DNA of 37,523 nucleotides from Gordonia rhizosphera NBRC 16068 (GTDB lineage: Bacteria > Actinomycetota > Actinomycetes > Mycobacteriales > Mycobacteriaceae). Under the pieces are notes generated by a model, which worked only from the letters and a program-made list of their open reading frames with translations, had not been told where the DNA came from and ran no database searches. Shown here one piece after another: positions 8,434-17,738 of this stretch. How positions within the stretch are numbered: the stretch's first letter is position 1; each line of letters opens with the position of its first letter. The DNA lies in contig NZ_BAHC01000193.1 in NCBI RefSeq assembly GCF_000298195.1, positions 1 to 37,523 of the forward strand, given 5' to 3'. The position numbers and the translations under genes were made by a program.

Positions 8434-9191
8434 ACGCAGTACTCACCGAGTTCGCCGACGGCGTCGCGGTCATCACCATCAACCGTCCCGAGGCGCGCAA
8501 TGCGATCAACCGCGATGTCGCCGAGGGCATCGCGGCCGCGATCGATGAGCTCGACGCGCGCGAGGACATCACGGTCGGCATCCTCACCGGCGCCGATGGC
8601 ACGTTCTGCTCCGGCATGGATCTCAAGGCCTTCACCCGTGGCGAGAAGCCGAACATCGAGGGCAAGGGCTTCGGCGGGCTGGCCGAGGCACCCCCGTCCA
8701 AGCCGCTGATCGCCGCGGTCGAGGGCTGGGCACTGGCCGGCGGATGCGAACTGGCCCTCAGCGCGGACTTGATCGTCGCGGCCCGTGACGCCAGGTTCGG
8801 TATTCCCGAGGTCAAACGAGGTCTGGCCGCGGCCGCCGGCGGTCTCCAGCGCCTGCCGAAGATCCTGCCCTACCAGCTCGCCATGGAAATGGCGCTGACC
8901 GGCGACCCGATCGGCGCCGAACGGGCACACCAGTTCGGTCTGGTCAACAAGCTGACCGAGCCCGGTGAGGCACTCGCCGGAGCTCGCGAACTCGCCGCCA
9001 CCATCGCCGCCAACGGGCCGCTCGCGGTGCGAGCCACCAAGCAGGTCGTGTCGATGTCGATCCGCTACACCGACCCGCAATTGTTCACCGACCAGTGGAA
9101 GTATCTGGCGCCGGTGATGAGCTCGGCGGACGCTCAGGAGGGTGCGCGCGCATTCGCCGAGAAACGGGCCCCCAAGTGGACGGGTCGGTGA
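8430..9191 (+). CDS. Enoyl-CoA hydratase (crotonase family)
   Basis: This 253-residue protein is a full-length crotonase. INRPEARNAIN lies near residue 18, the oxyanion-hole segments are CSGMDLKAF and GWALAGGCELAL, and both catalytic glutamates of the classical hydratases are there (Glu in GGCEL and Glu in FGIPEVKRGL). It should therefore hydrate a trans-2-enoyl-CoA to the 3-hydroxyacyl-CoA; isomerases usually lack one of the two. The ATG at 8430 overlaps the upstream hydrolase stop by 4 bases, indicating coupled translation. Chain-length preference is unknown. With the acyl-CoA dehydrogenases, SDRs and thiolases farther right it could complete a beta-oxidation spiral. Confidence 0.92.
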   Translation: MNAVLTEFADGVAVITINRPEARNAINRDVAEGIAAAIDELDAREDITVGILTGADGTFCSGMDLKAFTRGEKPNIEGKGFGGLAEAPPSKPLIAAVEGWALAGGCELALSADLIVAARDARFGIPEVKRGLAAAAGGLQRLPKILPYQLAMEMALTGDPIGAERAHQFGLVNKLTEPGEALAGARELAATIAANGPLAVRATKQVVSMSIRYTDPQLFTDQWKYLAPVMSSADAQEGARAFAEKRAPKWTGR

Positions 9192-9228
9192 CTCGGTAGT
9201 GCACCGTCGCCGGGTGTGACCACCTCCG

Positions 9229-9234
9229 TACGAT
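9229..9234 (+). promoter_or_regulatory. -10 box TACGAT for leaderless LysR gene
   Basis: TACGAT ends 7 bases before the GTG at 9241, placing the likely first transcribed base on the start codon. There is no Shine-Dalgarno sequence before this GTG, which agrees with leaderless initiation. Confidence 0.45.
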
Positions 9235-9240
9235 GACGCT

Positions 9241-10143
9241 GTGGACCTGCACCTCGTCACCTACTTCGTAGCGGTGGTCGACCATGGCGGGATCACCAAG
9301 GCGGCACAGTCGCTCTACATCTCCCAGCCCTCGCTGTCACAGGCCATCCGGACCCTCGAGCGGCGTCTGGGCGTCACGCTGTTCGATCGGACCGGCCGAC
9401 GCCTCGAACTGACCGAGGCCGGTCGTAAGTTCGAGGTCGCCGCACGACGGATCCTCGCCGACGTCGACCGCGCCAAGGCGAAGGTCGGCGCGGTCCGCGA
9501 ACTCCGATCCGGACGGGTCGACGTCGTCACGTATGCGGCGTTCAGCATCGACCCGTTGGTGGAGATGGTCCGCGCGTTCCGCCAGCGATTTCCGCGTCTG
9601 GCCGTCCGGGTCGTGGCTACCGACGGACCGGGTGGCGTGTTGGCAACCCTGCGTCGCGGGGAGGCCGAGGTGGGACTGATGGACACCGCGGCCGAACATG
9701 CGACGTTCGCGGTGATTCCACTCGGCGCGCAAGAACTCGTACTTGCGGCGCCGGCCGAGATGTCCGGTGGTCTGCCCGATCCGATTCCGCGTGCCACGGT
9801 CCGGTCGCTCCCGCTCGTCGTCGACCGTGGTGACCCGTCGACGGTGGCCGCCCTCGGTGACCTCATCGAGGAGGACGGACGCAACATCGTCCTGGACTGT
9901 GCCCATCCGGCCGCGACGTGGGACCTGGTCGAACGGGGCGTCGGGGCCACGGTCGCGCCCCGCTCGGTCGTCGACCAACAGATGCCGCGCACCAGGACCG
10001 TCGAGATCGAGCCGCCCTTGAGCCGGTCCTTCGGCCTCGTATTGCGATCCGGCCGGCCCTCACCCGCCGCGATGGCCTTCATCGCGATCGCCAAGAGTCA
10101 CGTCGGAAAGACAACTGACCTCAACGAGTTCGCCGATTGGTGA
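9241..10143 (+). CDS. LysR-family transcriptional regulator (first of tandem pair)
   Basis: This LysR regulator has 300 residues. The N-terminal winged helix covers residues 1-60 (FVAVVDHGGITKAAQSLYIS, then QPSLSQAIRTLERRLGVTLFDR, a textbook LysR recognition helix). A linker helix and a periplasmic-binding-like effector domain follow at about 90-290. GTG 9241 gives the standard N terminus (DLHLVTYF). It is transcribed after the hydrolase/hydratase operon, and its stop lies 5 bases before the ATG of a second LysR gene. The two share domain order but are clearly different sequences. The target genes are not shown; the adjacent beta-oxidation genes are candidates. The effector is unknown. Confidence 0.92.
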   Translation: MDLHLVTYFVAVVDHGGITKAAQSLYISQPSLSQAIRTLERRLGVTLFDRTGRRLELTEAGRKFEVAARRILADVDRAKAKVGAVRELRSGRVDVVTYAAFSIDPLVEMVRAFRQRFPRLAVRVVATDGPGGVLATLRRGEAEVGLMDTAAEHATFAVIPLGAQELVLAAPAEMSGGLPDPIPRATVRSLPLVVDRGDPSTVAALGDLIEEDGRNIVLDCAHPAATWDLVERGVGATVAPRSVVDQQMPRTRTVEIEPPLSRSFGLVLRSGRPSPAAMAFIAIAKSHVGKTTDLNEFADW

Positions 10144-10148
10144 CAGGG

Positions 10149-11048
10149 ATGGAACTCCGACAGATCGAATACTTCCTCGCAGTGGCCGAACATCAAGGTA
10201 TCGGTGGCGCCGCCAATGCGCTCGGAGTCGCGCAACCGACTGTGTCCCAAGCACTTCGGTCACTCGAACGGGAGTTCGGTGTCGCATTGTTCCACCGCAT
10301 CGGGCGCGGCATGGTGCTCAGCGCGGCCGGACGTACCCTGGTCGGTCCAGCGCGTCAGATCGTGCGTGATGTCGGCGCGGTCGAGGGTGTGCTGGCGGCA
10401 GAGTCGAATGAACTGACCGGTCGCCTGGACATCCTCGCCTTCCCGGCCACCGCGAGCGGACCGATCGTCGATCTCATCGCACGTTTCCGACGCGAGAATC
10501 CCGGCGTCACCATCCGATTGGGGGACCTCCGCGACGAGACCCAGGCCGCGTCGGTGATCGAGGACGGCCGTTGCGAGTTCGTGGTGGCCCACCTGCCCAT
10601 TGCCGGCGACGACCTCGAGGTGATCGTTCTCGGTGAACAGGACTATCTGCTGGTGTATCCGGCCGGCACCGATGTCCCCGAAGGCCCTGTCCCGCTGGGG
10701 AAGCTGCCGTCGGTGCCGATGGTGTTCGTACCGCGCGGACAGTCGGTGGCCGACGAGATCGAGGAGGCGATCGGTGTCGAGGGTATTCGTCCACCGCTTG
10801 CGGTCCTCTCCGAACACCGCGACGAGCGACTCCCGATGGTGCTCGCGGGCATCGGCGGCACGATCGTTGAGCGGTCTGTCGCCGAGGCGGCCGGTGACCG
10901 CGTGGTGGTACGGGCACTCGAGCCCAGGTTCGTGCGTCCGGTCGCCCTCGCCTTCGACCCCGCGTCCCTGACGCCGGTCGGGCAGGCATTCGTCAACCTC
11001 GTCCGCGCAAGCACCCCTACCCACGTGCCGCCGCCGACAGCACCCTGA
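10149..11048 (+). CDS. LysR-family transcriptional regulator (second of tandem pair)
   Basis: This is a 299-residue LysR protein. The helix-turn-helix region is clear (MELRQIEYFLAVAEHQGI, then QPTVSQALRSLEREFGVALFHR), with the effector-binding domain at about residues 88-290. ATG 10149 gives the classical MELRQ start; GTG 10140, overlapping the previous stop, and TTG 10137 are in-frame alternatives adding three or four residues. It is probably cotranscribed and coupled with the first LysR gene. The last few codons (from 11033) lie in the first unit of a 21-bp tandem repeat, so the C-terminal PPPTAP tail is encoded by repeat DNA. Target and effector are unknown. Confidence 0.91.
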   Translation: MELRQIEYFLAVAEHQGIGGAANALGVAQPTVSQALRSLEREFGVALFHRIGRGMVLSAAGRTLVGPARQIVRDVGAVEGVLAAESNELTGRLDILAFPATASGPIVDLIARFRRENPGVTIRLGDLRDETQAASVIEDGRCEFVVAHLPIAGDDLEVIVLGEQDYLLVYPAGTDVPEGPVPLGKLPSVPMVFVPRGQSVADEIEEAIGVEGIRPPLAVLSEHRDERLPMVLAGIGGTIVERSVAEAAGDRVVVRALEPRFVRPVALAFDPASLTPVGQAFVNLVRASTPTHVPPPTAP

Positions 11049-11158
11049 ATCCCGCCGACAGCAACCTCTTCGCCACCGACAGCAACCGATTCCTCGACGA
11101 CAGCAACCTCTTTCTCGCCGGCGGCAACCGATTCCTCGCCGACAGCAACCCGAATCCC
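11033..11158. repeat. Six-unit 21-bp tandem repeat between convergent genes
   Basis: Six head-to-tail units of exactly 21 bp begin at 11033, 11054, 11075, 11096, 11117 and 11138. Each opens with a variant of GCCGACAGCAACC and ends with a more variable 8-base part (GATTCCTC, TCTTCGCC, TGAATCCC and similar). Units 3 and 5 share the GATTCCTC ending. The first unit overlaps the 3' end of the LysR gene; the array stops 37 bases before the thiolase stop codon. As 21 is divisible by three, the array encodes heptads on both strands (for example ADSNLFA on plus), but no gene start precedes it. Confidence 0.85.
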
Positions 11159-11195
11159 ATCAACCGGGCACCGGATTCGGTTCGGCAGAGCAGCC

Positions 11196-12416
11196 TCAGA
11201 CGCGCTCGAAGACCGCTGCAAGACCCTGACCACCGCCGATGCACATGGTCTCGAGCCCGTAGCGCACCTCGCGACGCTGCATCTCGCGGGCAAGCGATGC
11301 CAGCATCCTCCCGCCGGTCGCGCCGACCGGATGGCCGAGTGAGATTCCCGAACCATGCACGTTGGTGCGGTCGAAGTCACCGCCCGCGCCGAAACGTCCG
11401 AAACCCCACTCCCGGGTGACGGCGAGGGCCTGGGCGGCGAACGCCTCGTTGAGTTCGATCAGATCCATGTCGGCAAGCGTCAAACCCGCTTTACCCAAGG
11501 CCTTCTCGGTGGCCGGAACGGGTCCGATTCCCATCGTTCTGGGCGGTACCCCGGCCAGCCCCCAGGACACCAGCCGCACCAGTGGGCGCAGGCCATGACG
11601 TTCGGCCACTTCGGGAGTGGTCACGATGCACATCGACGCGGCATCGTTCTGACCGCTCGCGTTGCCGGCGGTGACGGTCGCCTCGGGATCGCTCTTGCCC
11701 ATGATGGGCTTCAGCGCCGCAAGCGATTCCACGGACACATCCGCGCGGGGATGCTCGTCGGCGTCGATGATCCGTTCACCGCCCTTGCCGCGCACCGTCA
11801 CCGGGATGATCTCCTCGGCGAGGATGCCGTCCTTCTGAGCCCGCACGGCCCGCAGATGGGATGCGACGGCGAGCTCGTCCTGCTCCGCACGGCTGATCTC
11901 GTATTCCCTGCGTAGGTTCTCCGCGGTCTCGATCATGCCGCCAGGAACCGGGTAGTTCTTGCCACCTGCGGTCGAGCGGGAACGAACCAGACTGTCGTGC
12001 ATCGTGATCCCGGTCCGGGCACCTCCCCATCGCATATCGGTGGAATAGAAAGACGCGTTGCTCATCGACTCGGTGCCGCCGGCCACGACCAGGTCGTTGT
12101 CACCCGACGCCACCTGATAGCCCGCCTGGATGACGGCCTGCAGACCTGATCCACACCGTCGGTCGATGTGCATCCCCGGCACCGTGATCGGCAGACCCGC
12201 GTCGAGCGCGATCACCCGCCCGATCGCCGGGGCTTCGCTATTGCCATTGCAGTGTCCGATGATCACATCCTCGACGGCCTCGGGATCGATTCCCGTGCGA
12301 TCCACCAACCCGCGCAGCGCAGTGACCCCCAACTCGACCGCGGTGACGCCTTTGAACATGCCGCCATAGCGGCCGATCGGCGTACGGACGGGTTCACAGA
12401 TGACGATGTCTCTCAT
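11196..12416 (-). CDS. Thiolase (acetyl-CoA C-acyltransferase)
   Basis: The 406-residue thiolase would cleave 3-oxoacyl-CoA with CoA, or condense acetyl-CoA units. The nucleophilic Cys is residue 88 in HIDRRCGSGLQA, ELNEAFAAQ and GHPVGATGGRM (the catalytic His) follow, and the second active Cys is in METMCIGGGQG written ETMCIGGGQG in the protein. The start ATG 12416 (MRDIVICEPVRTPIG) matches the usual thiolase N terminus. The gene lies 46 bases after an SDR gene on the same strand, so 3-hydroxyacyl oxidation and thiolysis are probably coexpressed. Degradative thiolase is more likely than synthetic given the acyl-CoA dehydrogenases nearby, but the substrate is not known. Confidence 0.93.
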   Translation of the reverse strand: MRDIVICEPVRTPIGRYGGMFKGVTAVELGVTALRGLVDRTGIDPEAVEDVIIGHCNGNSEAPAIGRVIALDAGLPITVPGMHIDRRCGSGLQAVIQAGYQVASGDNDLVVAGGTESMSNASFYSTDMRWGGARTGITMHDSLVRSRSTAGGKNYPVPGGMIETAENLRREYEISRAEQDELAVASHLRAVRAQKDGILAEEIIPVTVRGKGGERIIDADEHPRADVSVESLAALKPIMGKSDPEATVTAGNASGQNDAASMCIVTTPEVAERHGLRPLVRLVSWGLAGVPPRTMGIGPVPATEKALGKAGLTLADMDLIELNEAFAAQALAVTREWGFGRFGAGGDFDRTNVHGSGISLGHPVGATGGRMLASLAREMQRREVRYGLETMCIGGGQGLAAVFERV

Positions 12417-12462
12417 TGCGCGAAGACCTTTCGATGTCGGTGATGTGGGATCGGAGGCAGGC

Positions 12463-13230
12463 TCACATGAACCGCCCACCGGTTACCTCGAGCACGGTGC
12501 CGGTCATGTACGACGACATGTCCGATGCCAGGAACAGCGCGACCGAGGCGACCTCGGTGACCTCCCCGGCGCGCTGCATCGGGATCTCGGCCATCTTCTG
12601 GTCCCAGGCCTTCTGCGGCATCGCCTCGGTCATCGCCGATCGGATCAGACCCGGTTGGATCGCGTTGACCCGGACGCCGTGGTGGGCCATCTCCTTGGCC
12701 GCAGCCTTCGTCATCCCGACGATGCCGGCCTTGGCGGCCGAGTAGTTCGTCTGGCCGACCATGCCCACCTTGCCCGACAACGACGAGATATTCACGATCG
12801 CACCCCGTTTGGCCTCGCGCATGATGGTCGCCGCCTTGCGGGTGCCATTCCAGGTGCCCTTGAGGTGCACCGAGATCACCAGATCGAAATCCTCCTCGGT
12901 CATGGTCCGCATCGTCGCGTCACGGGTGATGCCCGCGTTGTTGACCATGATGTCGAGGGATCCGAAGCCGTCGATCGCCGCGGCAAGCAACGCATCCACG
13001 TCCGCCGACTCGGTCACGTTGCAGCGCACGGCGCGAGCCACGTCGGTTCCGCCGAGCTTCTCCACCGCTGCGACGCCCGCATCCATGTTCAGGTCGCCGA
13101 TGACGACCCGCGCGCCGGCGTCGACGAAGGAGCGTGCAATTTCCAGGCCGATACCCTGGGCTCCTCCGGTGACCACCGCGGTCCGTCCGGCAAGCGATGC
13201 GGGATTCTGGTTCGGCTGCACTGGTTCCAC
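12463..13230 (-). CDS. SDR-family 3-oxoacyl reductase/3-hydroxyacyl-CoA dehydrogenase (FabG-like)
   Basis: This is a 255-residue classical short-chain dehydrogenase. The NAD(P)-binding TGGAQGIG is at residues 21-28, followed by the NNAG strand end, NISSLSGKVG with the catalytic Ser, and NYSAAKAG with the Tyr/Lys pair. The C terminus (GTVLEVTGGRF) is FabG-like. I chose GTG 13230 because GGAAAG sits four bases upstream and the next family residues follow soon after; GTG 13221, three codons on, is an alternative. It is the first gene of the SDR-thiolase unit. It probably interconverts 3-hydroxyacyl-CoA and 3-oxoacyl-CoA, handing the product to the thiolase. Cofactor preference is not decidable by eye. 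Confidence 0.88.
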   Translation of the reverse strand: MEPVQPNQNPASLAGRTAVVTGGAQGIGLEIARSFVDAGARVVIGDLNMDAGVAAVEKLGGTDVARAVRCNVTESADVDALLAAAIDGFGSLDIMVNNAGITRDATMRTMTEEDFDLVISVHLKGTWNGTRKAATIMREAKRGAIVNISSLSGKVGMVGQTNYSAAKAGIVGMTKAAAKEMAHHGVRVNAIQPGLIRSAMTEAMPQKAWDQKMAEIPMQRAGEVTEVASVALFLASDMSSYMTGTVLEVTGGRFM

Positions 13231-13402
13231 CAATCTTTCCGGCGCTGGAGATCGCGCTCGAATCATCGGGCCGGGAGTGACCGCTGCGCCGAATCTACCG
13301 CCGCGACCACGCCTCAGACCCGTCGGCGACCATTCGCATCGTCTATCGCACCGTTGCGTGGATCGAATCACCCACCGGACAGACAGGAGGCAGCGCGCTC
13401 AC

Positions 13403-13831
13403 AGCGCCCTCCAGGGCTCGCTGGTGCAGCTGTTCACCACGGTGTACGGCCGCTATCTCGGGATCAAGCTGTTGATGGTGTTGGGACTGCTCATCGCCGG
13501 CGCATACAACGTGCGCGTGCTCCTTCCCCGTATCCGGGCGGCCCGTGCGGACGGCGACGATTCGTCGGCGCTGCGTCTGGTGGCACGTAATTTCCCGGTC
13601 GTCGTCGCGATCGAGTCGGTGCTGGCGATCGGCGTGCTCGTCATCGTGCCCTTCCTGCGCGGATCGGCGCGCCAGGAGGCGGGCTGGGACGACGCGCGGT
13701 CATTTGACCTGACGGTGTTCGGCACCGGCGTCCTGCTCGTCGCGCTGGTCGCGGCCGCACTCTGGTTCGGCAGTCGCACTCCCGAGGCCGACGCATCGCC
13801 GGCGGATCGGCCGTTGTCGCAGAGGTTGTGA
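13403..13831 (+). pseudogene. 5'-truncated CopD-like copper resistance membrane protein remnant
   Basis: An open frame resembles the C-terminal part of CopD-family integral membrane proteins: VYGRYLGIKLLMVLGLLIAG, then AYNVRVLLPRIRAA, a second hydrophobic stretch VVVAIESVLAIGVLVIVPFL, then LRGSARQEAG, and a third hydrophobic stretch near the end. CopD proteins are much longer, with several more membrane helices before this part. Upstream of about 13400 the frame runs into the SDR gene's antisense and loses resemblance. A GTG at 13424 could start a 135-residue peptide, and an AGGAGG stands at 13385-13390, but too far away. I read it as a decayed remnant left by a deletion or rearrangement. Confidence 0.6.
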
Positions 13832-13913
13832 CCCGCCCTGTATTCGATCCGGCTATCGACATCTGCCCCGGTTCGTATTGGACTACGGTCGACGACTGCC
13901 GCACAGTGAAGCC

Positions 13914-15098
<1,185 letters not shown>

Positions 15099-15404
15099 AG
15101 GACCGGGCGCCCGGCCACTGCTGATCTCAGTGTCGACGCGAAGTGGTCTCGATACACCTCCTCGCTACGCTCGTCGGCACTCGACCAACGGGGGAAGCCA
15201 CCCCAGACCACCGACCGAACAGACCAGCAGGGCAAGCCACCCATACCGCTGATCGAGAAGGCACCGAGCCGCCAGGCGAGGCGCCGTATCGAGATCACCT
15301 GCTGCAGTGGCGAATAGACACGCCCTCGACTAGCTCAACGGCACTCGACCAGCGGGACATCCGTCAGGACAGCGCGCCATCCGATCATTCTGCGTGACAT
15401 GTGT
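15099..15404. other. 306-bp gap with GC palindrome and dispersed repeat copies; no gene
   Basis: The gap holds no convincing coding sequence. CCGGGCGCCCGG (15103-15114) is a perfect 12-base palindrome four bases after the dehydrogenase stop and may help end transcription, although it lacks a T-run. A dispersed repeat starts at 15143 (GTGGTCTCGATACACC, GCTACGCTCGTCGG, ACTCGACCAACGGG). A broken second copy follows: an inverted half near 15284-15300 (CGCCGTATCGAGATCAC) and a direct half near 15331-15358 (ACTCGACCAGCGGG). Confidence 0.7.
15143..15194 (+). repeat. Dispersed intergenic repeat, copy 1
   Basis: It contains TGGTCTCGATACACC, a CTCGCTACGCTCGTC middle and ACTCGACCAACGGG. The same elements recur at 16201-16259 and, inverted, at 29829-29892. 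Such GGTCTCGATACG...CTCGACCA elements are familiar in gaps of Gordonia-like genomes (general knowledge). The ends TGGTC/GACCA can pair. Confidence 0.65.
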
Positions 15405-16184
15405 TCATCGCGGTGCCATGCGGATCGCGCCGTCGAGGCGGATGGTCTCGCCGTTGAGGTAGGCGTTCTCCAGGATCGACACCGCGAGCTGCCCGAACTC
15501 CGACGGTTTGCCCAGCCGCGACGGGTTCGGGATGCTCGCCGCCAACGACTGCCGCACGTCGTCGCGCAGCCGGCTGAGTAGCGGCGTGTCCATCGTCCCC
15601 GGGGCGATGGTGTTGACCCGGATGTGTTTGCTGGCCAGGTCTCGGGCGGCGACGATGGTCATCCCGACGATGCCCGCCTTGGATGCACTGTAGTTGATCT
15701 GACCGATCTGTCCCTCGAACGCGGCGACCGACGCGGTCATCACGATCGCACCGCGTTCGCCGCCGTCGACGTCGTCGCCGAGCCCGTCGAGCCGGGCCAT
15801 CCGCTCGGCCCCGAGGGAGAGCGCGTGGAACGACCCGATCAGGTTGAGTCTGATGACGTACTCGAAGTCCTCGGCGGAACCGGCCTTGCCGTCCTTGTCC
15901 AGGATCCGCATGCGGCGTCCCGCCCCGGCGCAGTGCACCAGACCGCGCAGACCGTCGCGTTCGTCGGCGACATCGAGTGCGGCGGCGAACTGTTCGCGGT
16001 CGGTGATGTCGGCCGGGACGAAGGTCGCCGGCGGCCCCAGCTCCGCGGCGACCGCGGCTCCGTCGGAGGTGGGCAGATCGATCAGGCTGACGTAGCCGCC
16101 GGCATCGATGACGCGGCGCGCGGTCGCGAGTCCGAGGCCCGACGCACCGCCGGTGATCGCGACAGACAGTCCCTTGAGTTCCAC
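15405..16184 (-). CDS. SDR-family 3-hydroxyacyl-CoA dehydrogenase, type 2 (HSD10)-like
   Basis: This is a 259-residue short-chain dehydrogenase. ITGGASGLG at residues 10-18 is the NAD-binding turn, VPADITDREQF follows, then VHCAGAG, MTASVAAFEGQIGQ with the catalytic Ser, and YSASKAG with the Tyr/Lys pair. The ending GETIRLDGAIRMAPR is characteristic of the type 2 3-hydroxyacyl-CoA dehydrogenase (HSD10) group, which acts on short and branched 3-hydroxyacyl-CoA such as 2-methyl-3-hydroxybutyryl-CoA. GTG 16184 is chosen because AAGGAAAACA stands directly before it and the protein then begins right at the first strand. It follows the thiolase gene on the same strand after a 108-bp gap that holds a dispersed repeat. 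Confidence 0.88.
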   Translation of the reverse strand: MELKGLSVAITGGASGLGLATARRVIDAGGYVSLIDLPTSDGAAVAAELGPPATFVPADITDREQFAAALDVADERDGLRGLVHCAGAGRRMRILDKDGKAGSAEDFEYVIRLNLIGSFHALSLGAERMARLDGLGDDVDGGERGAIVMTASVAAFEGQIGQINYSASKAGIVGMTIVAARDLASKHIRVNTIAPGTMDTPLLSRLRDDVRQSLAASIPNPSRLGKPSEFGQLAVSILENAYLNGETIRLDGAIRMAPR

Positions 16185-16200
16185 TGTTTTCCTTAGGGTT

Positions 16201-16259
16201 ACGTGGTCCGATACGCCGTCTCGCCTGGCGGCTCGACGACTACTCGACCAGCGGGTCGG
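16201..16259 (+). repeat. Dispersed intergenic repeat, copy 3
   Basis: It contains GTGGTCCGATACGCC, a diverged middle (GGCGGCTCGACG), and TACTCGACCAGCGGG. It fills most of the 108-bp gap between thiolase and HSD10-like SDR genes, so it would be transcribed within that unit and could fold into a hairpin through its TGGTC/GACCA ends. Confidence 0.6.
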
Positions 16260-16292
16260 ACCTCGGTGTGCCACCGGATCGGCGACAACTCC

Positions 16293-17426
16293 TCAGATGA
16301 GTTCGAGGATGGTGGCGTTGGCCATGCCGCCAGCCTCGCACATCGACTGCAGCCCGTAGCGAATCCCCTTGTCGCGCATGTGGTGCGCGAGCCTGGTCAT
16401 CAGGATCGCCCCCGACCCGCCGAGCGGATGACCGACGGCGATCGCGCCGCCGAGCGGATTGACGCGGTCCATCGTGGCGCCTGTCTCGATCTGCCACGCG
16501 AGCGGTACCGGCGCGAACGCCTCGTTGATCTCGAAGGCGCCGATATCGTCGATGGACAGGCCGGAACGCTTGAGCGCCTTGGCCGTTGCCGGGATCGGTC
16601 CGGTCAGCATGATCACCGGGTCGTCGGCGGCAACGACTGCGGTGTGGATTCGGGCGATCGGCGTCAGCCCGTGCTCGGCCGCGGCCTCGCTGGTCATGAT
16701 CAGCAACGCACCGGCGCCGTCGGAGATCTGAGAGGCGTTGCCTGCGTGGATGACCCCGTCCTCTCTGAACGCCGGCTTGAGCGCGGCCATCGATTCCACG
16801 GTGCCGCCACGACGGATGCCTTCGTCGCCTTCGAGGACCCCGGGGATAGGGGCCAGTTGCCCGTCGAAGGCACCCGAGTCGGCGGCCCGGGCGGAGAGCT
16901 CATGTGAGCGCAGCGAGAACTCGTCGAGAACGGAGCGGCTCAGCGACCATTTCTCCGCCATCATCTCCGCACCGACGCCCTGGCTGAACCGTTCGATGCC
17001 GTAGCGGTCGAGGACGGTGGCCGGCTGGCTCTCGCCGTTCGGTGCGGCGCTGCCCATCGGCACCCGGCTCATCGACTCCACGCCACCGGCGACCACGATG
17101 TCCTGCTGACCGGAGATCACCGCGGCGGCCGCCATGCTGACCGCCTGCTGACTCGAACCGCACGCGCGGGTGACCGTGGTACCGGGCACCGACTCCGGCC
17201 ATCCGGCGGCGAGCACGGCGGTGCGGCCGACGTTGCCGGCCTGTTCGCCGGCCTGACTGACGCAGCCCCACACCATGTCGTCGATCTGCTCGGGAGCGAT
17301 GCCGGTCCGTTCCACCAGCGCCTCGAGCACATGGGCAGACAGATCGGCTGGATGGATTCCGGACAGGGCACCGCGGCGGCGACCGATCGGAGAACGGACG
17401 GCATCGACGATCACTGCATCACGCAT
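16293..17426 (-). CDS. Thiolase (acetyl-CoA C-acyltransferase)
   Basis: The 377-residue thiolase has its nucleophilic Cys at residue 89 in VTRACGSSQQA, EINEAFAPVPLAW, GHPLGGSGAI with the catalytic His, and a C-terminal SMCEAGGMANATI with the second active Cys. It differs clearly from the thiolase at 11196-12416, notably in ACGSS versus RCGSG and CEAGGM versus CIGGGQ, so the two are paralogues of different subfamilies and not a recent duplication. ATG 17426 follows GAAGGA at good spacing. It heads a unit with the HSD10-like SDR, giving a hydroxyacyl-CoA dehydrogenase/thiolase pair. It diverges from an acyl-CoA dehydrogenase operon across a 312-bp gap. Confidence 0.93.
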   Translation of the reverse strand: MRDAVIVDAVRSPIGRRRGALSGIHPADLSAHVLEALVERTGIAPEQIDDMVWGCVSQAGEQAGNVGRTAVLAAGWPESVPGTTVTRACGSSQQAVSMAAAAVISGQQDIVVAGGVESMSRVPMGSAAPNGESQPATVLDRYGIERFSQGVGAEMMAEKWSLSRSVLDEFSLRSHELSARAADSGAFDGQLAPIPGVLEGDEGIRRGGTVESMAALKPAFREDGVIHAGNASQISDGAGALLIMTSEAAAEHGLTPIARIHTAVVAADDPVIMLTGPIPATAKALKRSGLSIDDIGAFEINEAFAPVPLAWQIETGATMDRVNPLGGAIAVGHPLGGSGAILMTRLAHHMRDKGIRYGLQSMCEAGGMANATILELI

Positions 17427-17738
17427 GGTGTTTCCTTCGGGTTGCGAGCGTCTCAGGGCTGGCGGTGTGCGGTCATCGCCCTGTTTTGATTCCTCCACGG
17501 CGCATAGATGAAGCACAAGTTGTTTCCGGCTCACGGTCGGATAGCCGCGGCCTATGAGACGAGGGCGATGGTTCGCCGATGTCATCGGGCTCGACGTCGG
17601 CGGTCATTGGCTCCCGCTATCGCAGTGTTAGCCGATCGGGCCGTTCCGTCGCGCGAGCGCGCAGGGCATGCTGAGGGGGTTAACCGCAGTGGGTCGGCAG
17701 CCGGTCGGCGCACACGAGTCCCGATGGGAGAGGCCCCG
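17427..17738. promoter_or_regulatory. 312-bp divergent intergenic region, no gene
   Basis: This gap separates divergent thiolase and acyl-CoA dehydrogenase genes and must hold both promoters. No protein or RNA gene could be supported. ACAAGTTGT at 17515-17523 is a small perfect odd palindrome that could be an operator half. GGGAGAGG at 17726-17733 is the ribosome site that fixes the dehydrogenase start at 17739 rather than the ATG at 17724. Confidence 0.5.

Noticed and set aside
11033..11158. CRISPR array
   Set aside because: Units are 21 bp head-to-tail without spacers, they diverge from one another, and no cas gene is near.
15143..16259. Insertion sequence bounded by the dispersed repeats
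   Set aside because: The segment between the copies encodes an ordinary SDR, with no transposase, and the repeats are not precise terminal inverted repeats with target duplications.
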